17,648 nt of DNA from Methylobacter sp. (GTDB lineage: Bacteria > Pseudomonadota > Gammaproteobacteria > Methylococcales > Methylomonadaceae): NCBI GenBank assembly GCA_028714995.1, contig JAQTLI010000007.1, positions 1 to 17,648 on the forward strand, given 5' to 3'. Positions 1 through 6,441 of the stretch are shown piece by piece (position 1 is the first letter of the stretch; each line of letters begins with the position of its first letter). Below the pieces are notes generated by a model. That model made no database searches and was not told the DNA's origin. It was given only the letters and a program-made list of their open reading frames with translations. The position numbers and the translations under genes are program-made.

Positions 1-2
1 TC

Positions 3-419
3 ACTGAAGACCCTGATGTTCACTTGATGGGCATGATAATGCTGGAACCCGGCGACTTGGACGCCAATAATGTAGAAATAAATGTTTATGATACTTACGT
101 TCTGATTGCAAAACATTTATTACGCGGGGATGCTGACGTAGGCATTTTCCTGGCTGAAGCGTACGATGATCTATCAAATATGATTAAGAGCCAACTGAAA
201 ATTTTGGTTCGCAGCCAGATTAGCGTTATTCATCATTCACTGATGCTCGGGCCGAAACTGACTGGAAAGAGGGCTGAATTTCAAAGCCTACTAGTGAAAA
301 TGGACAATGATGCAAAAGGAAAAGGCGTTTTGGAAGGTTTGGGATTTGATGCCTGGATTGGTGTTGAAGACGAAGAGATGGAATTTATGATCGACCTTAT
401 GGATACCTTGAATACTTAA
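3..419 (+). CDS. hypothetical protein, 3' portion only (5' end outside window)
   Basis: The reading frame is open from the left edge to a TAA stop at 417-419, giving 138 visible residues, so the gene begins outside the window. TTG and ATG codons at 24 and 27 are in frame, but seven further codons upstream are also open, so they are unlikely to be the true start. The product is acidic and probably soluble. It looks largely helical in the middle (around the stretch YDDLSNMIKSQLKIL), ends in an acidic tail (VEDEEMEFMIDLMDTLNT), and has no signal peptide, membrane segment or cysteine motif in the visible part. I do not recognise the family and assign no function. It is separated from convergent suhB by 181 bp holding a long inverted repeat. 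Confidence 0.6.
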   Translation, partial: TEDPDVHLMGMIMLEPGDLDANNVEINVYDTYVLIAKHLLRGDADVGIFLAEAYDDLSNMIKSQLKILVRSQISVIHHSLMLGPKLTGKRAEFQSLLVKMDNDAKGKGVLEGLGFDAWIGVEDEEMEFMIDLMDTLNT

Positions 420-503
420 TTATGGTTCAAAATGCACTGCAAGCGATCGTAGTAAGGAAAATCATGCTCTATCGATTACCTTGCTAAAATCAGTACTCAA
501 GTT

Positions 504-545
504 CCTTCTTCCATAAAGACACCGGTGTCGCTTTATGGAAGAAGG
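504..545. repeat. 15-bp perfect inverted repeat (large hairpin or cruciform)
   Basis: The arm at 504-518 (CCTTCTTCCATAAAG) is perfectly complementary to 531-545. The 12-nt centre contains a second palindrome, ACACCGGTGT (519-528). It sits between the ends of two convergent genes, where a bidirectional terminator would be expected. Neither side has a T-run, so it is not a classical intrinsic terminator. A dispersed palindromic element is an alternative. Confidence 0.7.
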
Positions 546-600
546 TTAAGAATATAAAAACTGTTGTTTATATTCGGATGCTGCAATTTAGAAATTACAA

Positions 601-1395
601 TTACTTCAAATTGTCGGTCACATGCGGTTCAATCAGTTGGTACAACAATTGATGCATTTTTGGACTTGCGGCGATGAGATTACCTGATTCCAGGTATTTA
701 TCATTGAAAGAAAAGTCGGTTATCACACCGCCCGCTTCCTTCACCAACAAAATACCTGCCGCCATGTCCCATTCCATCAAACCTATTTCCCAAAAACCAT
801 CCAATCGACCGGCAGCAAGATAAGCCAAATCAAGTGCCGCAGACCCAGCCCGACGAATCCCTGCTGCATCAATGGTTACTGCGCGAAACATGCCCAAATA
901 AGCATCAAGATGTTGCTGGGTTTTAAACGGAAAGCCGGTACCGATTAATGCGCCTTTCATGCTGTTTTGAGCCGTTACTCTGAGCCGGCGATTATTCAAC
1001 ATCGCGCCGCCGCCGCGTTTAGCAGTGAACAATTCATCCCGCAACGGATCATAAACGACTCCGACTTCAATCCTGCCTTTGTGTTTTAAGGCAATGGAAA
1101 CAGAGTATTGAGGAAATCCGTGCAGAAAGTTGGTTGTTCCGTCCAGCGGATCAATAACCCAGATAAAATCATTACCTTTATGTACGCCGCTTTCTTCTGC
1201 CAGGATGCTGTGTTCCGGATAAGCAGTTTTAATAATGTTGATGATTTCCCGTTCGGCCATACGATCGACTTCGCTGGCAAAGTCGTTCTTACCTTTTTGG
1301 TCGATTTGCAGGCGGCCAACATTGTCGGATGAGCGAAGTATCAAGTCGCCAGCGCTTCTTGCGGCACGGACGGCGATATTTAACATAGGTTGCAT
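601..1395 (-). CDS. suhB: inositol-1-monophosphatase family protein SuhB
   Basis: This is a Mg-dependent phosphatase of the inositol monophosphatase fold. In E. coli the same protein also binds RNA polymerase and NusA and takes part in rRNA antitermination. The metal-site motifs are visible: the acidic pair in ILAEESG (E67, E68), the DPLDGT motif (D82-T87) and EWDMAAG (D210). I chose the ATG at 1395 because the resulting start MQPMLNIAVRAAR matches the N-terminus of E. coli SuhB almost residue for residue. It gives 264 aa, close to the usual 267. The frame stays open upstream to 1461, but that extension would run through a repeat element. It is transcribed divergently from trmJ; the suhB-trmJ-cysE-isc neighbourhood is common in gammaproteobacteria. 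No strong Shine-Dalgarno sequence is visible. Confidence 0.93.
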   Translation of the reverse strand: MQPMLNIAVRAARSAGDLILRSSDNVGRLQIDQKGKNDFASEVDRMAEREIINIIKTAYPEHSILAEESGVHKGNDFIWVIDPLDGTTNFLHGFPQYSVSIALKHKGRIEVGVVYDPLRDELFTAKRGGGAMLNNRRLRVTAQNSMKGALIGTGFPFKTQQHLDAYLGMFRAVTIDAAGIRRAGSAALDLAYLAAGRLDGFWEIGLMEWDMAAGILLVKEAGGVITDFSFNDKYLESGNLIAASPKMHQLLYQLIEPHVTDNLK

Positions 1396-1434
1396 AGGCG
1401 AATTTATATGAGTGCGGACTGCATGAACAGATAT

Positions 1435-1511
1435 TTGCTCCTGCAATATCTGCATTCCCAACGTCCATGTGGGTTATGCAGCAGATAGAGCAATACAGGA
1501 GCAATTGCCGA
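1435..1511 (+). repeat. dispersed repeat, copy 1, within an imperfect nested hairpin
   Basis: Positions 1476-1511 match 14633-14668 in the same orientation at 33 of 36 bases; the shared blocks include TAGAGCAAT and CAGGAGCAATTGCCGA. The copy is embedded in a nested palindrome: TTGCTCCTG (1435-1443) pairs with CAGGAGCAA (1496-1504), CTGCAT (1450-1455) with ATGCAG (1476-1481), and CCCA (1457-1460) with TGGG (1470-1473). It lies in the suhB-trmJ intergenic region, just upstream of a TATAAT hexamer. It resembles a REP or MITE-like element; its function is unknown. Confidence 0.65.
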
Positions 1512-1519
1512 AAACGTCA

Positions 1520-1525
1520 TATAAT
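1520..1525 (+). promoter_or_regulatory. possible -10 box for trmJ
   Basis: A perfect TATAAT lies 49 bp upstream of the chosen trmJ start in AT-rich DNA. No good -35 hexamer sits at 16-18 bp, because that space is taken by the repeat element. The call rests on the -10 alone. Confidence 0.35.
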
Positions 1526-1561
1526 AACAAATCTTTTGCTAAACTTGGCTCTTTTTTCAAC

Positions 1562-1567
1562 AAAGGA
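1562..1567 (+). promoter_or_regulatory. ribosome binding site fixing a TTG start for trmJ
   Basis: AAAGGA is followed after 7 bases by TTG at 1575. The downstream residues LSNIKIVLVET align with the N-terminus of E. coli TrmJ. An in-frame ATG at 1467 would add 36 residues with no family match and would lie in the repeat. Confidence 0.75.
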
Positions 1568-1574
1568 CAACACC

Positions 1575-2309
1575 TTGCTGTCTAATATAAAAATTGTTTT
1601 GGTTGAAACAACGCATCCGGGAAATATAGGCGCCGTTGCCCGTGCGATGAAGAACATGAAGATGAATAATCTGTGGCTGGTTTTGCCTAAAATTTTCCCC
1701 AGCGCCGACGCAACATCAAGGGCTTCCGGCGCGGATGACGTTTTAGCGGGCGCAACCGTCTGCCAGACTCTACAGGAAGCCATTGCTGATTGTCAGCTAG
1801 TGATTGGCGCCAGCGCCCGAGGCCGCACCATTAGCTGGCCTGAAATAACACCCAGAGAATGTGCAGAAAAAGTTTTAATCAATGAACCCGGCAACAAAGT
1901 AGCTATCATTTTTGGCCGGGAAAATTCAGGATTAAAAAATCACGAACTCGATCTGTGTCACTTTCTGTTACGTATCCCCTGCAACAGTGAATACAGCTCC
2001 TTAAATATCGGGGCAGCCGTGCAAGTCGTGTGTTATGAATTATTTGTAGCATCCGGGCTAGCGACAAAGGAAGCAATAGTCGTTGGTGATAAAGGTGAAG
2101 ACCCTTTAGCCACGGCGGCGCAAATGGAGTCTTTCTATAGTCACTTATCGGAAGCATTAACCGATATTGGCTTTATGCATCCAGCCAAATCGAAATCTAT
2201 TATGCGGCGACTACGCCGGATTTATAACCGGATACAAATGAATACTAAAGAATTGGACATACTCAGGGGTATCTTAAGAATGTCTCAGGGTAACAAGAGG
2301 AATAACTGA
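1575..2309 (+). CDS. trmJ: tRNA (cytidine/uridine-2'-O-)-methyltransferase TrmJ
   Basis: TrmJ is a SPOUT-class methyltransferase that 2'-O-methylates position 32 of the anticodon loop of several tRNAs, using S-adenosylmethionine. The N-terminal core (MLSNIKIVLVETTHPGNIGA), the HTHP-like turn, SARGRT, the FGRENSGL loop and the C-terminal knot region (EYSSLNIGAAVQVVCYEL) all match the family. The TTG start with SD AAAGGA gives 244 aa, against 246 in E. coli. The C-terminal 70 residues form the basic extension typical of TrmJ. The stop codon overlaps the cysE start in TGATG, so the two genes are translationally linked. The leader carries a dispersed palindromic repeat. In many gammaproteobacteria this gene sits directly upstream of isc genes, as here. 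Confidence 0.93.
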   Translation: MLSNIKIVLVETTHPGNIGAVARAMKNMKMNNLWLVLPKIFPSADATSRASGADDVLAGATVCQTLQEAIADCQLVIGASARGRTISWPEITPRECAEKVLINEPGNKVAIIFGRENSGLKNHELDLCHFLLRIPCNSEYSSLNIGAAVQVVCYELFVASGLATKEAIVVGDKGEDPLATAAQMESFYSHLSEALTDIGFMHPAKSKSIMRRLRRIYNRIQMNTKELDILRGILRMSQGNKRNN

Positions 2310-3079
2310 TGTTAAGCAGACTAAAAGAAGATATTGCGTGCGTCTTTGAGCGAGATCCGGCAGCGCAATCTGTCTTTGAAGTAATTACTACCTACCCTGG
2401 ATTTCATGCCGTTTTGATACATCGACTCAGTCATTTCCTCTGGCTAGCCGGATTCAAATGGTTGGCCCGGTTTATTGCCCATATCAGCCGCTGGCTGACC
2501 GGAATTGAAATTCATCCCGGCGCTATGATAGGCAGGCGTTTTTTTATTGATCACGGCATGGGCGTGGTAATCGGCGAAACTGCCATTATCGGCGATGACT
2601 GCACCCTGTATCATGGTGTAACTTTGGGCGGAACCAGCTGGGATAAGGGCAAGCGTCATCCCACCTTGCATAACGGCGTGGTGATAGGCGCGGGGGCAAA
2701 AGTTTTAGGGCCTATTGATATAGGCGAAAACGCCCGAGTGGGTTCAAACTCAGTGGTCTTAAAACCGGTACCGGCGGGTGCAACGGCCGTTGGAATCCCC
2801 GCTCACATCGTCGATCCTTATAGCAAAGCCGCAACAGCCGAGCGTGACAAGATTGCCTACAAAATGGGTTTTCATGCCTACGGCGCAACAACCGACGTGC
2901 CCGATCCAATCGCCTACGCCATTAATCACATGCTTGATCATATTCAAGCAATGGATAAGCAGCTGGAAACCATGCAAAAAGCACTCAATGACGCCGGCAT
3001 TAAATACACAGAACCCCCCCTCTCTAAATTGGATGGCTGCACGATTGAAGACAGTTATACACCACGAGATGAAGAATAA
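2309..3079 (+). CDS. cysE: serine O-acetyltransferase CysE (EpsC type)
   Basis: The enzyme transfers acetyl from acetyl-CoA to L-serine, the first committed step of cysteine synthesis. The left-handed beta-helix hexapeptide repeats run from about residue 65 to 165 (GIEIHPGAMIG, VVIGETAIIGDDC, VVIGAGAKVLGPI, ARVGSNSVV). The active-site stretch IDHGMGVVIGET carries His82, and YHGVTLGGT follows. At 256 aa it has the short N-terminal region of the EpsC/NifP-like type instead of the long helical domain of E. coli CysE. About 85 residues after the beta-helix form a charged helical tail with an acidic end. The start overlaps the trmJ stop (TGATG) and is preceded by AAGAGG. Its position before iscR-iscS suggests that cysteine supply is matched to desulfurase demand. 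Confidence 0.93.
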   Translation: MLSRLKEDIACVFERDPAAQSVFEVITTYPGFHAVLIHRLSHFLWLAGFKWLARFIAHISRWLTGIEIHPGAMIGRRFFIDHGMGVVIGETAIIGDDCTLYHGVTLGGTSWDKGKRHPTLHNGVVIGAGAKVLGPIDIGENARVGSNSVVLKPVPAGATAVGIPAHIVDPYSKAATAERDKIAYKMGFHAYGATTDVPDPIAYAINHMLDHIQAMDKQLETMQKALNDAGIKYTEPPLSKLDGCTIEDSYTPRDEE

Positions 3080-3092
3080 TTGACTGCAAGTT

Positions 3093-3121
3093 TTGACAAA
3101 AATTTCTTTATAACTTTTATA
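3093..3121 (+). promoter_or_regulatory. possible upstream promoter in the cysE-iscR gap
   Basis: TTGACA at 3093-3098 is followed after 17 bp by TTTATA (3116-3121). The -35 is a perfect consensus and the -10 a moderate match. It would give a second, IscR-independent start for iscR-iscS-iscA. Confidence 0.4.
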
Positions 3122-3149
3122 GACATAGGGCATGCATACTAAATGCGCA

Positions 3150-3174
3150 ATAGTTGACTAATTTGCTGGGTTAA
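3150..3174 (+). promoter_or_regulatory. IscR type-1-like operator
   Basis: The E. coli type-1 consensus is ATASYYGACT at the left half, then an A/T-rich centre, then a complementary right half. Here the left half ATAGTTGACT (3150-3159) fits perfectly and the centre AATTT fits. The right half is degenerate. The position over the iscR -35 supports a binding site for [2Fe-2S]-IscR. Consensus recalled from memory. Confidence 0.5.
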
Positions 3175-3181
3175 GTATAGT
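3154..3181 (+). promoter_or_regulatory. iscR promoter (-35 TTGACT, -10 TATAGT)
   Basis: TTGACT (3154-3159) and TATAGT (3176-3181) are separated by 16 bp, 38 bp upstream of the iscR start codon. The IscR-box-like sequence overlaps the -35, the arrangement expected for autorepression. Confidence 0.6.
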
Positions 3182-3219
3182 AACAATATCTTAATGGTAT
3201 TTATGAAGGATGGTTTATT

Positions 3220-3693
3220 GTGCGCTTAACCACTAAAGGTCGCTACGCGGTAACTGCAATGCTGGATTTGGCTTTTCACAGTCAAGTCAAGCCAGTCACC
3301 TTAACAGACATCGCTGCTCGCCAAACTATTTCCCTGTCTTATCTTGAACAATTATTTGCGCGTTTACGCCGTGCAGGTATGGTAAAAGGGGTTCGCGGTC
3401 CGGGCGGTGGGTACAAACTATGCAAAAAAACAAGCGACATCAATATTGCAGATATTATTGCCGCTGTAGATGAAACGATTGATTCAACCAAATGTAGCGG
3501 AGATGAAAATTGCCAGAAAGAACAAGCCTGTTTAACACATGATCTATGGATGGGATTAAGTGAACAAATTAGAAATTATTTGAAAGGCATCACTTTGGCC
3601 GAGTTACTGGAAAAGAACACTGTCCAGAATATTGCCCAAAGGCAGGATCAGGATGCACATCGAGTCATTGAAATTCATCGTCAACTAGGATAA
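3220..3693 (+). CDS. iscR: Fe-S cluster-sensing Rrf2-family regulator IscR
   Basis: IscR represses isc genes when it holds a [2Fe-2S] cluster and activates other genes as apoprotein. The Rrf2 winged-helix domain fills the N-terminal half (MRLTTKGRYAVTAMLDLA, recognition helix near SYLEQLFARLR, wing GVRGPGGGY). The cluster ligands are complete and fall at the E. coli numbering: C92, C98, C104 and H107 in a C-x5-C-x5-C-x2-H pattern. The length is 157 aa, near the usual 162. The start is GTG at 3220, with GAAGGA 9 bases upstream. The stop is 12 bp before iscS, so they are co-transcribed. The ligands being intact argues for the IscR branch over NsrR or CymR-type Rrf2 proteins. Confidence 0.94.
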   Translation: MRLTTKGRYAVTAMLDLAFHSQVKPVTLTDIAARQTISLSYLEQLFARLRRAGMVKGVRGPGGGYKLCKKTSDINIADIIAAVDETIDSTKCSGDENCQKEQACLTHDLWMGLSEQIRNYLKGITLAELLEKNTVQNIAQRQDQDAHRVIEIHRQLG

Positions 3694-3705
3694 TAACTGA
3701 TCTGA

Positions 3706-4809
3706 ATGATCTACCTTGATCATAACGCAACAACGCCGATAGATGATCGCGTCCTGGATGCGATGCTACCCTTCCTGACTACCTTCTACGGGAATCCTTC
3801 CAGCTTATACCGTCACGGTAGAGTCGTTAGCAGCGCCATAGACGCCGCCCGCGAGCAGGTTTCAGCATTGATTGGCGTGCAGCCTGCACAAGTCGTTTTC
3901 ACCAGCGGCGGCACTGAGGCCAATAACATGGCTTTGGCGATACTGCCTTCTCAAGCCGGACTCGCTGTTTCGGCCACTGAACATCCCTCTGTTATCGAGC
4001 CCGCCCTGCAGTTAAAAAGCCGGGGGCACGAACTTGCCATGATTAATGTCGATGCGAATGGACTCATCACTCAGGAAACCATCGACGAGATTATTCGATT
4101 GAAACCCGGCCTGGTTTCAATCATGCTGGCAAATAATGAAACAGGCGTTGTGCAGGATATCGCACGTTATGCCCGGCAACTGAGAGAACACGGCATCATT
4201 GTTCATACCGATGCCGTACAGGCGCTGGGCAAAATCCCCGTGGATTTTAAACAGCTGGCCGTACATTTGATGTCGCTGTCCAGCCATAAAATATACGGCC
4301 CTAAAGGCTGCGGCGCCCTGGCATTTGAAAAAGGCGTGACCATAAACCCAATCTTATTGGGTGGCGGACAGGAACAGGGGCTCAGGGCCGGCACTGAAAA
4401 TGTCGCCGCCATAGTCGGATTTGGCAAAGCCGCAGAGCTGGCAAGAATCGAACTAGCCGAACGCAGTGAACATCTGCTGAAATTAAAAACAGCGCTGGAG
4501 AATGGCTTAACTGAAATACCCGGCTTAACAATTTTTGCTCAACAGGCAAAACGCCTGCCTAATACTCTTCAGATTGGAATTCATGGCATCGATGGTGAAA
4601 TGCTGTTGATGAAGCTGGATAAAAAAGACATCTGCGTTTCCAGCGGATCAGCTTGTGCCAGCGGCGAAAACGAACCCAGTCCGGTATTAACGGCTATGGG
4701 TATTAAATCTGATCATGCAAAAAGTGCAATCCGCATCAGCTTGGGAAAAGCCAACACCGAAGCTGAAATTTTTGAATTTATTAAACAATTGAAATCCTTA
4801 AATCTATAA
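3706..4809 (+). CDS. iscS: cysteine desulfurase, IscS/NifS group, short form
   Basis: This PLP enzyme removes sulfur from cysteine and carries it as a persulfide for Fe-S assembly and thio-cofactors. PLP and catalytic features are visible: YLDHNATT at the N-terminus, TSGGTEANN, ATEHPS (H93), HTDAVQALGK (D169, Q172), the Schiff-base lysine in SSHK (K195) and the persulfide cysteine in SSGSACASG (C317). At 367 aa it is shorter than E. coli IscS (404). It ends in EFIKQLKSLNL and lacks the conserved C-terminal tail that in IscS helps dock IscU. It therefore looks closer to NifS-like desulfurases. It follows iscR by 12 bp and precedes iscA by 15 bp. The symbol is given from context; a NifS/Icd-like name would also fit. 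Confidence 0.88.
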   Translation: MIYLDHNATTPIDDRVLDAMLPFLTTFYGNPSSLYRHGRVVSSAIDAAREQVSALIGVQPAQVVFTSGGTEANNMALAILPSQAGLAVSATEHPSVIEPALQLKSRGHELAMINVDANGLITQETIDEIIRLKPGLVSIMLANNETGVVQDIARYARQLREHGIIVHTDAVQALGKIPVDFKQLAVHLMSLSSHKIYGPKGCGALAFEKGVTINPILLGGGQEQGLRAGTENVAAIVGFGKAAELARIELAERSEHLLKLKTALENGLTEIPGLTIFAQQAKRLPNTLQIGIHGIDGEMLLMKLDKKDICVSSGSACASGENEPSPVLTAMGIKSDHAKSAIRISLGKANTEAEIFEFIKQLKSLNL

Positions 4810-4824
4810 GGATAAAGAGGTCAT

Positions 4825-5151
4825 ATGTCTGTCTCATTAACTGAAAGTGCAGCCCGCCAGATTAAAAAACAGCTGGAAAAACGCGGCAAGGGAATTGGCT
4901 TAAAACTGGGCGTAAAAAAATCCGGTTGCTCGGGTTATGCTTATGCACTTGATTACGCCGACACCCTTAATGAAGGCGATGCTGTGTTTGAAAACTTCGG
5001 GGTTAAAGTAATCGTGCCGGAAGCGGATATGGAATTTGTCGATGGTATAGAGTTGGATTATCGCAGAGAAGGTATTAACGAGGCCTTCCAGTTCAATAAC
5101 CCGAATGTAAAAGGAACCTGCGGCTGTGGTGAGAGTTTTTCTGTTTCATAA
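4825..5151 (+). CDS. iscA: A-type Fe-S carrier protein IscA
   Basis: The A-type carrier binds iron or Fe-S clusters through three conserved cysteines and passes them to apoproteins. All three are present at the family positions: C35 in SGCSGYAY and C99 and C101 in GTCGCGESF. The length of 108 aa is normal. The start has a good SD (AAAGAGG, 4814-4820) and follows iscS by 15 bp. ErpA or SufA are close relatives, and the gene context decides for IscA. It is the last gene of the plus-strand run; no iscU, hscB, hscA or fdx follows. Confidence 0.92.
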   Translation: MSVSLTESAARQIKKQLEKRGKGIGLKLGVKKSGCSGYAYALDYADTLNEGDAVFENFGVKVIVPEADMEFVDGIELDYRREGINEAFQFNNPNVKGTCGCGESFSVS

Positions 5152-5257
5152 TCTAACAATTGATTCGTTCAGTACCGTTTATTGATAGACACGAAATGTC
5201 CATCTACCTGCTGAAATAACGCGCAGGCTACGAAAAATCAGTTATGGAGCCGACCTA

Positions 5258-6436
5258 ATGTTAAAAGCACTTTTCACATTACCCCGCACCGTCTGGCTCC
5301 TTGTACTGGTCAGTTTTTTCAACGATACCGCCAGCGAGCTGGTCTATCCCCTGGTGCCCATTTATCTCGCGTCGGTACTCATGGCAGGCCCCAAAGCCCT
5401 GGGCCTGATCGAGGGCATCGCAGAGGCCACTGGCAGCCTGTTAAAGCTGTTTTCCGGCGTGTTGTCGGATCGACTGCAATCCACCAAGCATTGGGTGGTA
5501 GGCGGCTATACCGTGGCAGCCATCGCCCGCCCGTTACTGGCCTTTACCACAGCCTGGCCGATGGTTCTGGCGCTGCGTTTTGCAGATCGTGTGGGCAAAG
5601 GCTTGCGCTCCTCCCCAAGGGATGCGTTGCTGGCTCAGACGGTGGATAAGGAACATCGCGGACTGGCTTTCGGCTTGCATCGGGCTATGGACAATGCTGG
5701 CGCCGTCGTGGGGCCGCTTCTGGCAGCCTGGTTGCTGGCCGAACACCTACCATTGAAAGACGTTTTCCTTTGGGCCTCCCTGGGCGGAGTAATGGCGGTG
5801 CTCCTGGCTCTGTTCGTAAAGGAGCCGAAGCGCCACACCGACATGCCTGTCGATCATTTCAACTGGAGCGTGAAAACGCTGCCCGCGCCCTTCAAGCGTT
5901 ATCTGATGGTAGTGGCCCTGTTCACTCTGGGCAATGCCTCCAACATGTTCCTGCTGCTACGCGCGAAAGACATGGGCTTTCCCGAATATCAGGTACCTCT
6001 GTTGTGGGCGTTGGTCTCATTTACTGCCGCGCTGTTTTCCACGCCACTGTCCGCCCTTTCCGATAAACTTGGGCGCGTCCGCATCATCGTCGGCGGCTGG
6101 GTAGTTTATAGCGTGTTTTACCTGTTGCTGGGACTCAATGGCCACCCCTTTCTGGTGTGGCCGTTGTTCGCCTTCTATGGCTTGTTCATGGCTGCAACCG
6201 AAGGCGCCGAGAAGGCGCTGGTTGCTGATATGGTGCCGAAGGAAGTGCTGGGCACGGCCTATGGCTGGTTTAACCTGACGGCCGGCATCATGCTGCTGCC
6301 GGCTTCGATCATCTTTGGCTGGCTATGGCAAGGGGCGAATCCGCTGACCGCTTTCGGGTTTGCCGCTGCCTGTGCCCTTCTGGCTGCTTTGTTGTTGCGG
6401 GTTTGGGTGTTGCCGCCGTCCCACCGAATGAGCTAA
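5258..6436 (+). CDS. MFS transporter, substrate unknown
   Basis: A 392-aa polytopic inner-membrane protein of the major facilitator superfamily, with about twelve hydrophobic segments in two halves. The loop 2-3 signature appears as GVLSDRLQ (residues 67-74), and its second-half counterpart as SALSDKLGRVR. A long conserved motif RFADRVGKGLRSSPRDAL (107-124) marks a subgroup of MFS_1 proteins often annotated as efflux or multidrug-type. Acidic residues in TM1 (FFNDTASELVYP) suggest proton coupling. The substrate cannot be read from sequence. The start ATG has ATGGAG about 10 bases upstream. The gene is visibly richer in G+C than iscA or dgkA, and richer in GC-ending codons, which hints at horizontal acquisition. 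It converges on the TIGR04073-like gene with a 5-bp gap. Confidence 0.85.
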   Translation: MLKALFTLPRTVWLLVLVSFFNDTASELVYPLVPIYLASVLMAGPKALGLIEGIAEATGSLLKLFSGVLSDRLQSTKHWVVGGYTVAAIARPLLAFTTAWPMVLALRFADRVGKGLRSSPRDALLAQTVDKEHRGLAFGLHRAMDNAGAVVGPLLAAWLLAEHLPLKDVFLWASLGGVMAVLLALFVKEPKRHTDMPVDHFNWSVKTLPAPFKRYLMVVALFTLGNASNMFLLLRAKDMGFPEYQVPLLWALVSFTAALFSTPLSALSDKLGRVRIIVGGWVVYSVFYLLLGLNGHPFLVWPLFAFYGLFMAATEGAEKALVADMVPKEVLGTAYGWFNLTAGIMLLPASIIFGWLWQGANPLTAFGFAAACALLAALLLRVWVLPPSHRMS

Positions 6437-6441
6437 ATGCC

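Noticed and set aside
1467..1574. N-terminal extension of trmJ to an ATG at 1467
   Set aside because: The extra 36 residues run through the dispersed repeat and do not match TrmJ. The TTG at 1575 with SD AAAGGA fits the family start exactly.
2759..3133. Minus-strand frame of 124 codons over the cysE 3' end and iscR promoter
   Set aside because: It is a shadow of cysE; it has no SD and no family resemblance, and would cover the iscR regulatory region.
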